58,507 nt of DNA. Source: Butyrivibrio sp. (GTDB lineage: Bacteria; Bacillota; Clostridia; Lachnospirales; Lachnospiraceae). Every line of letters starts with the position of its first letter. Positions within the stretch are counted from its first letter, which is position 1. Below are positions 28,921 to 38,197 of this stretch, one piece after another. The stretch is taken from positions 1 through 58,507 of the forward strand of contig NZ_JAGBLU010000015.1 in assembly GCF_017635265.1 (NCBI RefSeq). The letters are read 5' to 3'. The position numbers were made by a program, and so were the translations under genes. The notes below the pieces were generated by a model. That model did no database searches. It was not told where the DNA came from and saw only the letters and a list, made by a program, of their open reading frames with translations.

Positions 28921-29684
28921 TGTTTTTCCTTTTTGCTGCTCCTAAACTCTGTTGAAAATGAAGGATCATAAAGCTTTGACCTCTCATAGTCTTTTTTTCC
29001 TATTACATCTCCCACAAGTACAATCGCCGTTTTTGTAATATTTTCTCTTTCCGCAACTTTAGAAAGCTCACCAATTGTACATATCACCTTTTTCTCTTCA
29101 GGCCATGTTGCTTTATAGACAATAGCTGCAGGAGTATCTTTGTTGTAGCCTCCGTCTATCAGTTCTTTTGACAGTTCATCCAAAAGACCGGTACTTAGAT
29201 AAATCGCCATTGAGGCTCTGTGAGAAGCAAGAAGATTCATCTTTTCTTTTTCAGGGACTTTAGTTTTTCCTTCAAGTCTTGTGATTATAAGAGTCTGCGA
29301 TACTTCCGGAAGGGTATATTCAAGGTTAAGACTCGCTGCTGCTCCAAAACAGGCACTTACTCCGGGACAGGAATCATATGGTATTTTCTCCTTATCAAGT
29401 ATATCCATCTGTTCTCTGACAGCTCCGTAAATACTTGGTTCTCCCGTATGAAGTCTCACAACGCTCTTTCCATCTTTATCAGCTTTTTTTATTACCTCAA
29501 TGATCTCTTCAAGAGTCATTTGGGCACTGTTATAAATAACGGCTCCCTCACCGGCATAATTTAAAATCTCAGGATTAATGAGACTCCCTGCATAAATTAT
29601 CACGTCACTTTGTTTTAATAATTCCATTCCCCTTACGGTTATAAGGTCTACTGCTCCGGGTCCTGCTCCTACAAAATGAACCAT
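28917..29684 (-). CDS. cbiF: Cobalt-precorrin-4 C11-methyltransferase
   Basis: The 255-aa SAM-dependent methylase carries HFVGAGPGAVDLITVRGMEL, YAGSLINPEIL, RLHTGEPSIYGAVREQM and CPGVSACFGAAASLNLEYT, all standard in CobM/CbiF. The stop of cbiD and the start of cbiF share one base (TAATG), so translation is coupled. Confidence 0.95.
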   Translation of the reverse strand: MVHFVGAGPGAVDLITVRGMELLKQSDVIIYAGSLINPEILNYAGEGAVIYNSAQMTLEEIIEVIKKADKDGKSVVRLHTGEPSIYGAVREQMDILDKEKIPYDSCPGVSACFGAAASLNLEYTLPEVSQTLIITRLEGKTKVPEKEKMNLLASHRASMAIYLSTGLLDELSKELIDGGYNKDTPAAIVYKATWPEEKKVICTIGELSKVAERENITKTAIVLVGDVIGKKDYERSKLYDPSFSTEFRSSKKEKQ

Positions 29685-30817
29685 TATGATACTCCCTTTG
29701 CTTTATCTAAAAATTCTTCTGCTTTTTTGGTCTTTCCCAAAAGTCCATACTGATTGGAATATACAATGCACTGAACATCCATTTTAAAGCCCGCTCTTTT
29801 ATTCAGGTAAAAATCTATTCTGTCCATTATATGGTCAAAGCTTTTTTCCATGATCCCTGCTCTTAAATACACTTCAACAGCTTCTTCCGTTGAAACACAG
29901 TTTAAAATATCCAAAATATCTCCTGTTTTGGCTCCTGCCTTTGCTGCTGCAGCTGCCATCAGTTCCATCCTGCAATCGGCTTCCCTTGAATGGGTGTTCA
30001 TGATTCCACCGGAAACTTTAATAAGCTTTCCTACATGTCCGCAAAGAAGCATTTTATCAAAGCCAAGCTCTATTGCCATGTCTATGGTATCGCCAATAAA
30101 ATTGGAACATTTTACTGCCCTGTCAAGATCATAGCCATAAGTGTCTTTCATAAACTCAAGCCCGTAATTTCCCGGAGATACAACTGCGACAGGAGCAAAA
30201 AGGTGCTTTTGTTGTCGTAGTTCTATCCGGATTGTGTCCAGTATTGCCTTCATACTCATAGGCTCAACAATGCCTGTTGTCCCTATTATAGATATGCCTC
30301 CCTCTATGCCAAGCCTTGGATTAAATGTCCTTTCGGCTATCCTTTCACCTTCCGGAACAAAAATCTCCACATCAAGTTCTCCCTCATAGTCAAATAAATC
30401 GCAGACCTCTAGCACCTCTTTTTCAATCATTTGCCTTGGCACGGAATTAATTGCGGCATTTCCAACCTTTTGATCAAGTCCAGGTCTTGTAACTGTTCCA
30501 ACTCCCACTCCACCTGTAATTCTTATCCTGCAGGCTTTTTCAGAAGGCTCTTCTCTATCGGAAAAGCTCACTTTGGAAAAAATAAGGGCGTTGTTTGTCA
30601 CATCGGGATCATCACCGGAGTCCTTTCTTACAGCACAGGAGACGTAGTTTTCAGTGATGCTTATTTCCTCTATTACAGGACAGTACTTTATTCCAGCCGG
30701 TGTATCTATTTCAATTTTTTCTTTTTTGTTTCCACCAAGAAGCATAAGAGCCGCAGCCTTACTGGCTGCAGCAGCACAGCTCCCGGTCGTAAAGCCTTTT
30801 CTCATATTTTTTCTCAC
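29684..30817 (-). CDS. cbiD: Cobalt-precorrin-5B C1-methyltransferase
   Basis: The 377-aa enzyme methylates C1 in the anaerobic pathway. It begins with the CbiD signature RKGFTTGSCAAAASKAA and has GGVGVGTVTRPGLDQKVGNA, PGNYGLEF and LLCGHVGKLIKVSGGIMNTH. CbiD, CbiG and CbiK together mark the early-cobalt (anaerobic) route. Start is GTG overlapping the cbiC stop by 4 bp; an ATG four codons later (MRKGF) is an alternative. Confidence 0.95.
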   Translation of the reverse strand: MRKNMRKGFTTGSCAAAASKAAALMLLGGNKKEKIEIDTPAGIKYCPVIEEISITENYVSCAVRKDSGDDPDVTNNALIFSKVSFSDREEPSEKACRIRITGGVGVGTVTRPGLDQKVGNAAINSVPRQMIEKEVLEVCDLFDYEGELDVEIFVPEGERIAERTFNPRLGIEGGISIIGTTGIVEPMSMKAILDTIRIELRQQKHLFAPVAVVSPGNYGLEFMKDTYGYDLDRAVKCSNFIGDTIDMAIELGFDKMLLCGHVGKLIKVSGGIMNTHSREADCRMELMAAAAAKAGAKTGDILDILNCVSTEEAVEVYLRAGIMEKSFDHIMDRIDFYLNKRAGFKMDVQCIVYSNQYGLLGKTKKAEEFLDKAKGVS

Positions 30818-31440
30818 ATATCATATAAAACCGCATTACATATTGCGGCAGCGATGTTACTTCCGCCCTTGCGTCCCCTGTTGATGATGTATGGAACATC
30901 TGAGTTTATAAATAGTTCTTTAGCCCATACCACGTTTACAAATCCAACAGGAACACCAATTATAAAGTCTGGAATATAGCCCTCTTTCTCCATCATTTCA
31001 TGAAGCTTAACAAGAGCTGTGGGCGCATTTCCAATCGCAAAAATAACTTTGCCGTCAAGACGCGCAGCTTTTTCCATGGAAACTGCTGCTCTTGTTATGC
31101 CTTGCTCTTTGGCTTTTGCAGCAACATCCTCATCTGCCATAAAACAAAGAGCCCTTGCGCCGAACTTTTCCAGTCTTTTTTTGTTTATACCCGCAAGAGC
31201 CATATTGGTATCGGTTACTATATACGCTCCCTGTCTTATAAGCTCTTTCATCTTTTCTACTGCGCCCTCTGAAAAGACAAGTGTTTTGGCATAATCAAAA
31301 TCTGCTGAGGTGTGGATGCACCTCTTAGTCACAAAAGCATTTTTTTCATCTATCTTTATTCCGGCTTCTTCAAGCTCTTTTGTTATTATTTCAAAACTTC
31401 TTTTCTCAATTTCATCAGGTCTTACTACTTCAAACTCCAT
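30814..31440 (-). CDS. cbiC: Precorrin-8X methylmutase (cobalt-precorrin-8 methylmutase)
   Basis: The 208-aa enzyme moves the methyl group from C11 to C12 to form cobyrinate. Motifs are RCIHTSADFDYAKTLVFS (catalytic His), VTDTNMALAGINKK, AIGNAPTALVKLHEMM and GVPVGFVNVVWAKE. The start overlaps the end of the preceding fusion gene by 16 bp. Confidence 0.95.
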   Translation of the reverse strand: MEFEVVRPDEIEKRSFEIITKELEEAGIKIDEKNAFVTKRCIHTSADFDYAKTLVFSEGAVEKMKELIRQGAYIVTDTNMALAGINKKRLEKFGARALCFMADEDVAAKAKEQGITRAAVSMEKAARLDGKVIFAIGNAPTALVKLHEMMEKEGYIPDFIIGVPVGFVNVVWAKELFINSDVPYIINRGRKGGSNIAAAICNAVLYDM

Positions 31441-33737
31441 GCTCTACCCCCCATAATTTCGTATATATAATCCATATCAAGACTTTCCTTTAGCTTCTTT
31501 GCCAGAATATCATACTGAAAATCCTTAAAATCCGCGTAGTCTGACACATTTTCAAGGTCAATTGTTTTCCCCCGATATTCTGAAATTGCCTTGAGTATTT
31601 TTTGCAGCACCTCTTTATTGTCAAAAAAGCCATGTATATAAGTTCCGTATATGTTTTCGTTGCAATAACCTGTTTTTGATGAAGTAAACTCTTTAATATC
31701 GTCAAAAGCCGTGCTTATTCCCATATGTATTTCATATCCGTTTACCCTTGTTCCTTCAAGGTCTCTCAAAATTCCTGATGAGCCGGATATCACTCCGCTG
31801 TAATTAGTCCTTACTTTTTCTTTTCCCAAAACAGTATCAACAGGTAAAAGGTTTAATCCCTCTTCACTTCCACCGCCTTCAACTTCATCAGGATCCAAAA
31901 TATGTCTTCCCAGCATCTGGAAACCGCCGCAGATACCAAATATACATACGCCCTCATGAGCTTTTTTGATAATAGCTCTGTCAAGACCGTTTTCCTTTAT
32001 ATACTTAAGGTCCGAAACAGTACTTTTTGATCCGGGTATTATTATCATATCCGGATTTCCAAGGTCAGATTTTTGAGATACATATCTTACTGACACCTCC
32101 GGAATCTGATCAAAGCTCCCAAAATCGGTAAAATTGGAAATATGGGGAAGTCTTATAACTGCAATATCAAATATTCCCTTTCCTGTATTTGAAAATCTCT
32201 CAGACAAAGAATCCTCATCATCAAGACTGACATCTATCAAAGGAACCACTCCAATAACCTTTGTTTTACCCTTATCTTCAAGTATCCTTATGCCTTCCTC
32301 AAAGAGCCTTCCATCTCCTCTGAATTTGTTGACGATGACACCCTTTACCCTCTTTCTCTCATCATCTTCAAGGAGGTCAAGGGTTCCGATCAGCTGTGCA
32401 AAAACGCCTCCTCTGTCAATATCCCCCACAAGAAGAACAGGAGCATCAATCATCTTTGCAAGTCCCATATTTACAATGTCTCCGCTTTTCAGATTCATTT
32501 CAACAGGGGACCCTGCTCCCTCTACAACTATGATGTCTGCCTCCCCGGAAAGTTTTTCATAAGCTTCCAATATGCACGGAATGAATTCTTTCTTGCGGCG
32601 AAAATATTCCATTGCCTTCATGTTTCCAATAACTTTCCCGTTTACTATCACCTGTGAGCCCACATCAGTTGTAGGCTTTAAAAGGATAGGATTCATTATG
32701 GCCATAGGCTCAATCCTTGCACACTCAGCCTGCATCACCTGCGCCCTTCCCATTTCAAGCCCATCTTTAGTTATATAGGAATTAAGTGCCATGTTCTGCG
32801 ATTTAAATGGTGCAACCTTGTATCCTTCATCTGAAAAGATTCTGCAAAGACCTGCCGCAATAACGCTTTTCCCGGCATTTGACATGGTTCCCTGTATCAT
32901 TATGACTTTGGCCTTACCCTTTTTATTCAGGGTAAAGGATGGATTTTGTGTATGATCCTTAGGTCCATCAAACCTCCAGAGAGAATTTTTCAAAAGTGAT
33001 GTGTCTATGTTTTCAAGGTTGTAAAGTTTTCTTATAAATTCTTCCTGTATAACATCATCAGGATGTCCAACCTTTAAAACTTCTCCATCTCCCAGAGCTA
33101 TAACCTTGTCGGAAATGTTCTTTGCAATTTCAAGCTCATGAAGTGACATTAAAACCGCCACATTTTTTTGAACGGCAAAAGATTTTATCTTCTGCAAAAT
33201 GTCGATCTTGTGTCTTATGTCCAGATAAGAAGTCGGTTCGTCAAGAATAAGTATCTCCGGTTCCTGACATATTGCCCTTGCCAGCATAACTCTTTGTCTT
33301 TGTCCATCACTTATATTCTGAAAAAGTTTGTCCTTAAGCTCATAAATATCTGTCCACTCCATGGCCTCTTTGACTTTTTCCCGGTCTAAGTCCGATAAAA
33401 TGCCAAGTCTTCCGGTATATGGATATCTGCCGATCTCAACCACTTCCCTGCAGGTCATCAGTTCTGCCTTTACTCCGGTAGCCATGACCATCGACATTTC
33501 TTTTGCCACTTCAGATTCGGACATCTCCTGCCTGTCACGACCGTTTAAATAAACAACTCCTCCTCTTTTTTTAAGCTCTCCCGTCAAAGTTTTTAAAAGA
33601 GTGGATTTGCCGCTTCCATTTGGTCCTATTAAGCTTACTATGGTCCCAGGCTCTATCTTAATGTCAATATTCTTTACAAGGTCTGATTTATAGCCAATAT
33701 TTAGTTCTAAAGTCTCAATTCCTGTTTTTTCAGACAT
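31425..33737 (-). CDS. cobQ: Fusion of FecE/BtuD-type ABC ATPase with adenosylcobyric acid synthase (CobQ/CbiP)
   Basis: This 770-aa protein combines transport and synthesis. Residues about 1-250 are an ABC ATPase with Walker A GPNGSGKST, signature ISDGQRQRVMLARAI, Walker B LILDEPTSYLD and a switch His in MSLHELE; it pairs with the FecCD permease encoded upstream. From about residue 277 it is CobQ: MIQGTMSNAGKSVIAAGLCR, KSQNMALNSYITKDG, VVEGAGSPVEMNL, the glutaminase Cys in FGICGGFQMLG, and GTYIHGFFD. CobQ amidates four side chains of cobyrinic diamide. The reading frame is continuous through the joint (about 250-277). Why the ATPase is tied to CobQ is not known to me; it ensures equal supply of the two. 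Confidence 0.92.
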   Translation of the reverse strand: MSEKTGIETLELNIGYKSDLVKNIDIKIEPGTIVSLIGPNGSGKSTLLKTLTGELKKRGGVVYLNGRDRQEMSESEVAKEMSMVMATGVKAELMTCREVVEIGRYPYTGRLGILSDLDREKVKEAMEWTDIYELKDKLFQNISDGQRQRVMLARAICQEPEILILDEPTSYLDIRHKIDILQKIKSFAVQKNVAVLMSLHELEIAKNISDKVIALGDGEVLKVGHPDDVIQEEFIRKLYNLENIDTSLLKNSLWRFDGPKDHTQNPSFTLNKKGKAKVIMIQGTMSNAGKSVIAAGLCRIFSDEGYKVAPFKSQNMALNSYITKDGLEMGRAQVMQAECARIEPMAIMNPILLKPTTDVGSQVIVNGKVIGNMKAMEYFRRKKEFIPCILEAYEKLSGEADIIVVEGAGSPVEMNLKSGDIVNMGLAKMIDAPVLLVGDIDRGGVFAQLIGTLDLLEDDERKRVKGVIVNKFRGDGRLFEEGIRILEDKGKTKVIGVVPLIDVSLDDEDSLSERFSNTGKGIFDIAVIRLPHISNFTDFGSFDQIPEVSVRYVSQKSDLGNPDMIIIPGSKSTVSDLKYIKENGLDRAIIKKAHEGVCIFGICGGFQMLGRHILDPDEVEGGGSEEGLNLLPVDTVLGKEKVRTNYSGVISGSSGILRDLEGTRVNGYEIHMGISTAFDDIKEFTSSKTGYCNENIYGTYIHGFFDNKEVLQKILKAISEYRGKTIDLENVSDYADFKDFQYDILAKKLKESLDMDYIYEIMGGRAWSLK

Positions 33738-33762
33738 AGAATTTTCCCTGTTTTTTCAAAAT

Positions 33763-34779
33763 TTACTGCATATAGTTTTTACCGGTTCTTTTTATCATCA
33801 TGAATATGACCACAGGAACCAGAAAAACCGCTGTAACAGAGCTGATACTAACCTCTGTCGGCGCAAAAAGACTTCGCGCTAAAAGATCACAAAACAAAGT
33901 TACTAAAGAACCTCCAAGAAAACTTGCGGGTATCATAATGTATGAAGCATCCGTCTTTAATATGCTTCTTGACAGATGCGGAACAGCAATTCCAACAAAT
34001 GATATGGGACCTGCAAAAGCTGTTACACAGGCGGCAAGAAGGCTTGAAAGAAGTATCAGTATTACTCTGAATGCAGTTATGTTGACTCCGACGCTTCGCG
34101 CATAGCTTTCTCCAAGCCTGTAGGCATTCATTGGTTTTATTATTAAAAGAGCTATAACAAGTCCAAAAACTACTATCACTCCTATGAATATGATCTCATC
34201 CCAATTGATTCCCGAAAAACTTCCCATAGACCAGTTATGAAGATTAACAATGTTGGAATCATCTGCAAATGTCACGACAAAATCAGTAATTGCGGAACAA
34301 ACATACCCTATCATTATTCCGCAGATAACCAGCACACTCATGCTTTTTACCTTAACTGAAACCGCAAGCACAAAGACAACAGATAATAAGGACCCAAAAA
34401 ATGCTGAAATAACCATGCTCCCAAGTCCTATTTCTTTTCCTTTTGAAAGAAAGAAAATCATAATAAGGGCAACACAGAGCTTTGCTCCTGAAGAAATTCC
34501 CAGCACAAAAGGTCCTACTATGGGGTTTCCGAAAAATGTCTGTAAAAGATAACCCGAAAGCGCAAGCGCTCCTCCAAGAAAAAATGCCGCAATACACCTT
34601 GGAAGGCGAATCTGCCATATTACAGCCATATGCATACTATCCGTATTTTTGCCAAAAAGGATATCAAAAACCTCAGCCGGTGATACATAGGTACTCCCAA
34701 CTGCTGTATTTATCCACATAAGTCCCACTATAAGGATTACTGCCAAAGAAAAAAAGCAAATATTTCGTTTCTTACTCAT
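33763..34779 (-). CDS. FecCD/BtuC-family ABC transporter permease
   Basis: The 338-aa protein has about ten hydrophobic helices and typical motifs: RLPRCIAAFFLGGALALSGY, FFGNPIVGPFVLGISSGAKL, and AGPISFVGIAVPHLSRSI (coupling region). Such permeases import siderophores, heme, cobalamin or other chelates. It lies between the binding protein (3 bp gap) and the ATPase-CobQ fusion (25 bp gap), in a cobalamin-riboswitch operon, so a cobalt complex or corrinoid is the likely cargo. Confidence 0.93.
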   Translation of the reverse strand: MSKKRNICFFSLAVILIVGLMWINTAVGSTYVSPAEVFDILFGKNTDSMHMAVIWQIRLPRCIAAFFLGGALALSGYLLQTFFGNPIVGPFVLGISSGAKLCVALIMIFFLSKGKEIGLGSMVISAFFGSLLSVVFVLAVSVKVKSMSVLVICGIMIGYVCSAITDFVVTFADDSNIVNLHNWSMGSFSGINWDEIIFIGVIVVFGLVIALLIIKPMNAYRLGESYARSVGVNITAFRVILILLSSLLAACVTAFAGPISFVGIAVPHLSRSILKTDASYIMIPASFLGGSLVTLFCDLLARSLFAPTEVSISSVTAVFLVPVVIFMMIKRTGKNYMQ

Positions 34780-34782
34780 TTA

Positions 34783-36321
34783 TTATTCCAACTTATTCAG
34801 ATATGTATAATCGCTTTCTATATCAAAAAATATGTTATTCAAATCCTGCATAAAATCAGCCATTCCCGTAATCTGCTGAAAAAGATTCCGCTTGGTGCAG
34901 TAAACATTTTTTTCCTTTACCGCCTTAAAATCTGCAAAAAGCGGATTTAAAGAAATAAGCTCATCTATAGATGAAATTTCTCCGCCAATTGTGCTGTTAT
35001 AAATGATGATATCTGCATCCACCGCATTGGTGTAAAAATCTTCCATCTGCATATTCATAGTAGAGAGCGCATTTTCACCCTCCCCTGCATTGGTAAGAGC
35101 ATATCTTCCCCCGGATAACTCAATCATTTTGGTAATATAATCTCCGGATTTTCTGACATTTACATTTCCGTTTGATGTCACATGGAAAAAAGCCACCGTC
35201 TTGCCTGTGTCAGTTTTTTCCTGCATCAAAGGCTCCATAATTTGTAACTGTTCGTCATAAAAATCTTCAGCTTCTTTTTCTTTATCAAACAATACGCCGT
35301 AAAGCTTAATCCATTCAAGTCTTCCAAGGGGATGTTTTTCATAGCTTGATGTCTCAACTAGTACCGGCATTCCAAGTTCCTTTAGTTTTGCCATAGCTGA
35401 GGGCTCATGAAAAATCATAGTGTTTTCAATCACCATGTCGCACTCTTCCTGTAAAAGAAGCTCATAGTCCGGTGCCCTGTACTTACCGGCATAAAGTATT
35501 TTTCCCTCCTGCATGGCTTTTTTTACCTCTTCAATGTAGAGGTCGCTTTCCTTTGCACCCAAAAACCTTACATCTCCAAGAGCTCCACAGGTATTTACAA
35601 GGTCAAATGCTGCTGTGGAAACGAGATATGCGTTACTAACAGGCCTTTTGATTACCACGGTATCCTTCGGAAGATTTGCAGGAGCTTCTTTATTTTCCGG
35701 CACCAGTAAATAGTCCCCTGAATTCTCTATTGATATATAGTAGTAATCGCCGTATTCTTCTATGAAAAATCTGTTTGCATATTTAAGGCTGATATCACCC
35801 GTCTTTTCAAGCCCCGACTTTAAGAGGGCTTCTCTTACAGACTCTTTATTGGTCTCTATGATAGAAATGAGGTTACCTTCATCTTCCCCTTCATCCTCTT
35901 TTTTCTCACCCCATGTAATAACATATTCAATTTCATGGGGAGTGCTCATGGCAACCGTATCGCCAATGACAGTCAGAGGTTCTGACACATTTTCTATATC
36001 AACGGTGAAGATTGATTCTCCACCTTTGTTCTCATTATCATATTTTTTACCATCGACTATCATATAGTCGTAGTTTTCACTGCTCCAGACAAACTTTGCA
36101 GTCAATTTCCCATTATTATCAGTTACTTCAACCGGTGACTTTATATAGGCTTTTCCTGAGCCGCCTTCAAATGTGATATCTATCCAAAAGCTGCTGTTTT
36201 CTTCTCCCTGCAGCAGCAAGGAGGCCTCCTGCGAAGCGCAGGAGGTCACCGTGATCATTCCTATAACACATAAAAAAAATATACATAATTTATTTCTAAT
36301 AAAAATCAATTTTTCTATCAT
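34783..36321 (-). CDS. Substrate-binding lipoprotein with extra N-terminal beta-domain (cobalt/corrinoid importer)
   Basis: The 512-aa lipoprotein has a signal with Cys28 (TVTSCASQ). Residues about 40-150 form an extra beta-rich domain: FEGGSGKAYIKSPVEV, KFVWSSENYDYMIVDGKKY, TVAMSTPHEIEYVITW. From about residue 215 it has a FepB/BtuF-type fold (RPVSNAYLVSTAAFDLVN, DMVIENTMIFHEPSAM, PVLVETSSYEKHPLGRLEWI). The extra domain resembles the one that ends the lipoprotein CbiK encoded upstream. With the FecCD permease and fused ATPase it makes a complete importer. Substrate is inference: cobalt-loaded tetrapyrrole, corrinoid or metal. Confidence 0.85.
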   Translation of the reverse strand: MIEKLIFIRNKLCIFFLCVIGMITVTSCASQEASLLLQGEENSSFWIDITFEGGSGKAYIKSPVEVTDNNGKLTAKFVWSSENYDYMIVDGKKYDNENKGGESIFTVDIENVSEPLTVIGDTVAMSTPHEIEYVITWGEKKEDEGEDEGNLISIIETNKESVREALLKSGLEKTGDISLKYANRFFIEEYGDYYYISIENSGDYLLVPENKEAPANLPKDTVVIKRPVSNAYLVSTAAFDLVNTCGALGDVRFLGAKESDLYIEEVKKAMQEGKILYAGKYRAPDYELLLQEECDMVIENTMIFHEPSAMAKLKELGMPVLVETSSYEKHPLGRLEWIKLYGVLFDKEKEAEDFYDEQLQIMEPLMQEKTDTGKTVAFFHVTSNGNVNVRKSGDYITKMIELSGGRYALTNAGEGENALSTMNMQMEDFYTNAVDADIIIYNSTIGGEISSIDELISLNPLFADFKAVKEKNVYCTKRNLFQQITGMADFMQDLNNIFFDIESDYTYLNKLE

Positions 36322-36395
36322 ATAAATATTCCTAAATCAGGAACTGTATCAGACTTAACTGAACATTTTTTGCTTTATTATTTTGCTGCCACTCA

Positions 36396-38039
36396 TTACT
36401 GCTTTGGAGATTCAACTGTAACTTTGTGGTCATACCATTTTCCCTTGGTTCCGACAAGAGCAAGATCAAATTCCTTATCAAGATATGGAACAGGTACATC
36501 AAATCCGTTTACAGTTTCGGTTGTTCCATCACTATATGTTACTTCATCCTTAGTCGGCTGAAGAAGCACGGCTCCATCCTTTTCAGCATCTTCTGCAAGT
36601 CCCAGGTAAAGATTAACAACATTTTCAGAAGGAAGTGTAATGTGAATAGTCATCTCACCGTCTTTTACCGTAAGAGTTCCGTAATCATCATATGCTTCAT
36701 TTATTTTGAACATAGAGCTGTCGGTTGTAAATTTCACCTGATACTCGCCATCTTCAAGTGCAGCAGAGGCTGTTTCTGAAGAGTCAACTACAGCTTCTGT
36801 GCTTTCAATTGCAGCTTTTGTATGAGAAACATAAAGGTCTTCTACTTCTGAAATTCTTCCAAGGCCTTCAATCTGGCAATCTACAGTTTCAAAAAAGCCT
36901 GAAGCCGTAAACATGCTCTTCCATGAATCTTCCTCATCTCCTGCCATATCGTTGTTGGCATGGTCGCCTGCTACTACCATAAGCGGACGAAGAACCACCT
37001 TTTTATATCCTGCCTCTTTTACCTTTTCAATAACATTTTCACAGGATGTCTCTTCCGGTTCCCCCTCAACAGTACCGACAAACACATTTTCATAGCCAAG
37101 CTCACTCATCTGAGTAGCCATCTGGCTGTAACTTACCTTTGCTGTATGAGCTGTTCCATGTCCCATAAATACAAATGCTGTATTATCCTGCTCTGCATCT
37201 TTAAGAGTGTCGTATCCTGCTGTCTTAACCGCAGCATCTACAGCAGCTTCAGCAACAGCTTTCTTATCTTCATTTATAACAGTCGCATCATTTCCAACTT
37301 CTCCGAGAAGAGGTTCAGCAACTGAAACACTTTCAAACTTATCTGAATATTTTGATAAAGCCTCTGTAAGCTCGTCATATTCAGCACCATGCATAAGGTG
37401 TGTAGGCTGAACAACAAGATTTTTTACTCCGTTTGAAACTGCTCTCTCAAGAGCCTGCTGGACGTTATCAATCTTCTCTCCATCCCTTGCCAAAATATGA
37501 TTTATAATGATCTGTGCCGTAAATGCTCTTCTGACTGACCAGTCTGGATTCTCTTCTGCAATAGCTTTTTCAACTCCGCCAATGTCCATGGCTCTGCTAT
37601 CGTTAAAGGATGTACCAAAGCTTACTACAAGAATTTCATTCTCTCCGATGTCATCTGCATTTAATGGATCATCTTTTGAAGCATCACCGGTATCTTTTCC
37701 AAAATAATCCGGATCGGCGAACTCACCTTCTACAAGTTCTTTTTGCTCATCTGTAAGCGCATCCCAGGCTTCTTTTGCCTTTTTGCAAAGTTCATCCGTC
37801 TCATCGGTCCATTCCTGAACATAGATTGCATCAATCAGATCTGCTACTTCTTTTGCTCTTTCTTCATCTGTCATCTCACTACCATCTGCGCTTTCTGAAA
37901 CTTCAGTACTAACCTCCTGATTGGAAGACTCTGTACTGCTTTCGGTTGTCACATCAGCGCTTTTCGTACTTCCGCATCCGGCAAGTAATATAAACGCACT
38001 TGCAACAGCCAATACTTGGGTTAAAGATTTCTTTTTCAT
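36396..38039 (-). CDS. cbiK: Lipoprotein sirohydrochlorin cobaltochelatase (CbiK-like) with extra C-terminal domain
   Basis: CbiK inserts cobalt into sirohydrochlorin. This 547-aa version has a lipoprotein signal (Cys22 in LLAGCGSTKS) and a Ser/Thr/Glu linker, so it sits outside the membrane. The chelatase core starts near residue 133 (ILVVSFGTSFNDSRAMDI) and contains PTHLMHGAEYDEL, FVFMGHGTAHTAK with the active-site His, and RPLMVVAGDHANNDMAGDE. Residues about 425-547 form an extra beta-rich domain (GEYQVKFTTDSSMFKI, GFDVPVPYLDKEF). Cytoplasmic CbiK is about 260 aa, so both ends are additions. It is the first gene behind the cobalamin riboswitch. Exported CbiK proteins are known in Desulfovibrio; the role here may be cobalt handling for the adjacent importer. 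Confidence 0.9.
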   Translation of the reverse strand: MKKKSLTQVLAVASAFILLAGCGSTKSADVTTESSTESSNQEVSTEVSESADGSEMTDEERAKEVADLIDAIYVQEWTDETDELCKKAKEAWDALTDEQKELVEGEFADPDYFGKDTGDASKDDPLNADDIGENEILVVSFGTSFNDSRAMDIGGVEKAIAEENPDWSVRRAFTAQIIINHILARDGEKIDNVQQALERAVSNGVKNLVVQPTHLMHGAEYDELTEALSKYSDKFESVSVAEPLLGEVGNDATVINEDKKAVAEAAVDAAVKTAGYDTLKDAEQDNTAFVFMGHGTAHTAKVSYSQMATQMSELGYENVFVGTVEGEPEETSCENVIEKVKEAGYKKVVLRPLMVVAGDHANNDMAGDEEDSWKSMFTASGFFETVDCQIEGLGRISEVEDLYVSHTKAAIESTEAVVDSSETASAALEDGEYQVKFTTDSSMFKINEAYDDYGTLTVKDGEMTIHITLPSENVVNLYLGLAEDAEKDGAVLLQPTKDEVTYSDGTTETVNGFDVPVPYLDKEFDLALVGTKGKWYDHKVTVESPKQ

Positions 38040-38078
38040 AATTCCTCTCCTGTCTTAAAATTTGAGACGGCACAGAAA

Positions 38079-38112
38079 TAAAAAAACTCATTTTGACCTG
38101 ATCAAAATGAGT
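38079..38112 (-). terminator. Riboswitch-controlled terminator before cbiK
   Basis: An 11-bp stem, ACTCATTTTGA (38086-38096) with TCAAAATGAGT (38102-38112), is followed on the minus strand by TTTTTTTATTTC. It lies between the cobalamin aptamer and the cbiK start, so it is the likely expression platform that stops transcription when cobalamin is bound. Confidence 0.88.
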
Positions 38113-38197
38113 AAAATAGCGCACAAAAGAAAAGGAGCAATGCTCCCATATAGCAGTACGATCAATTACTCGTGATCCGGAATTATATTCCTGTACC

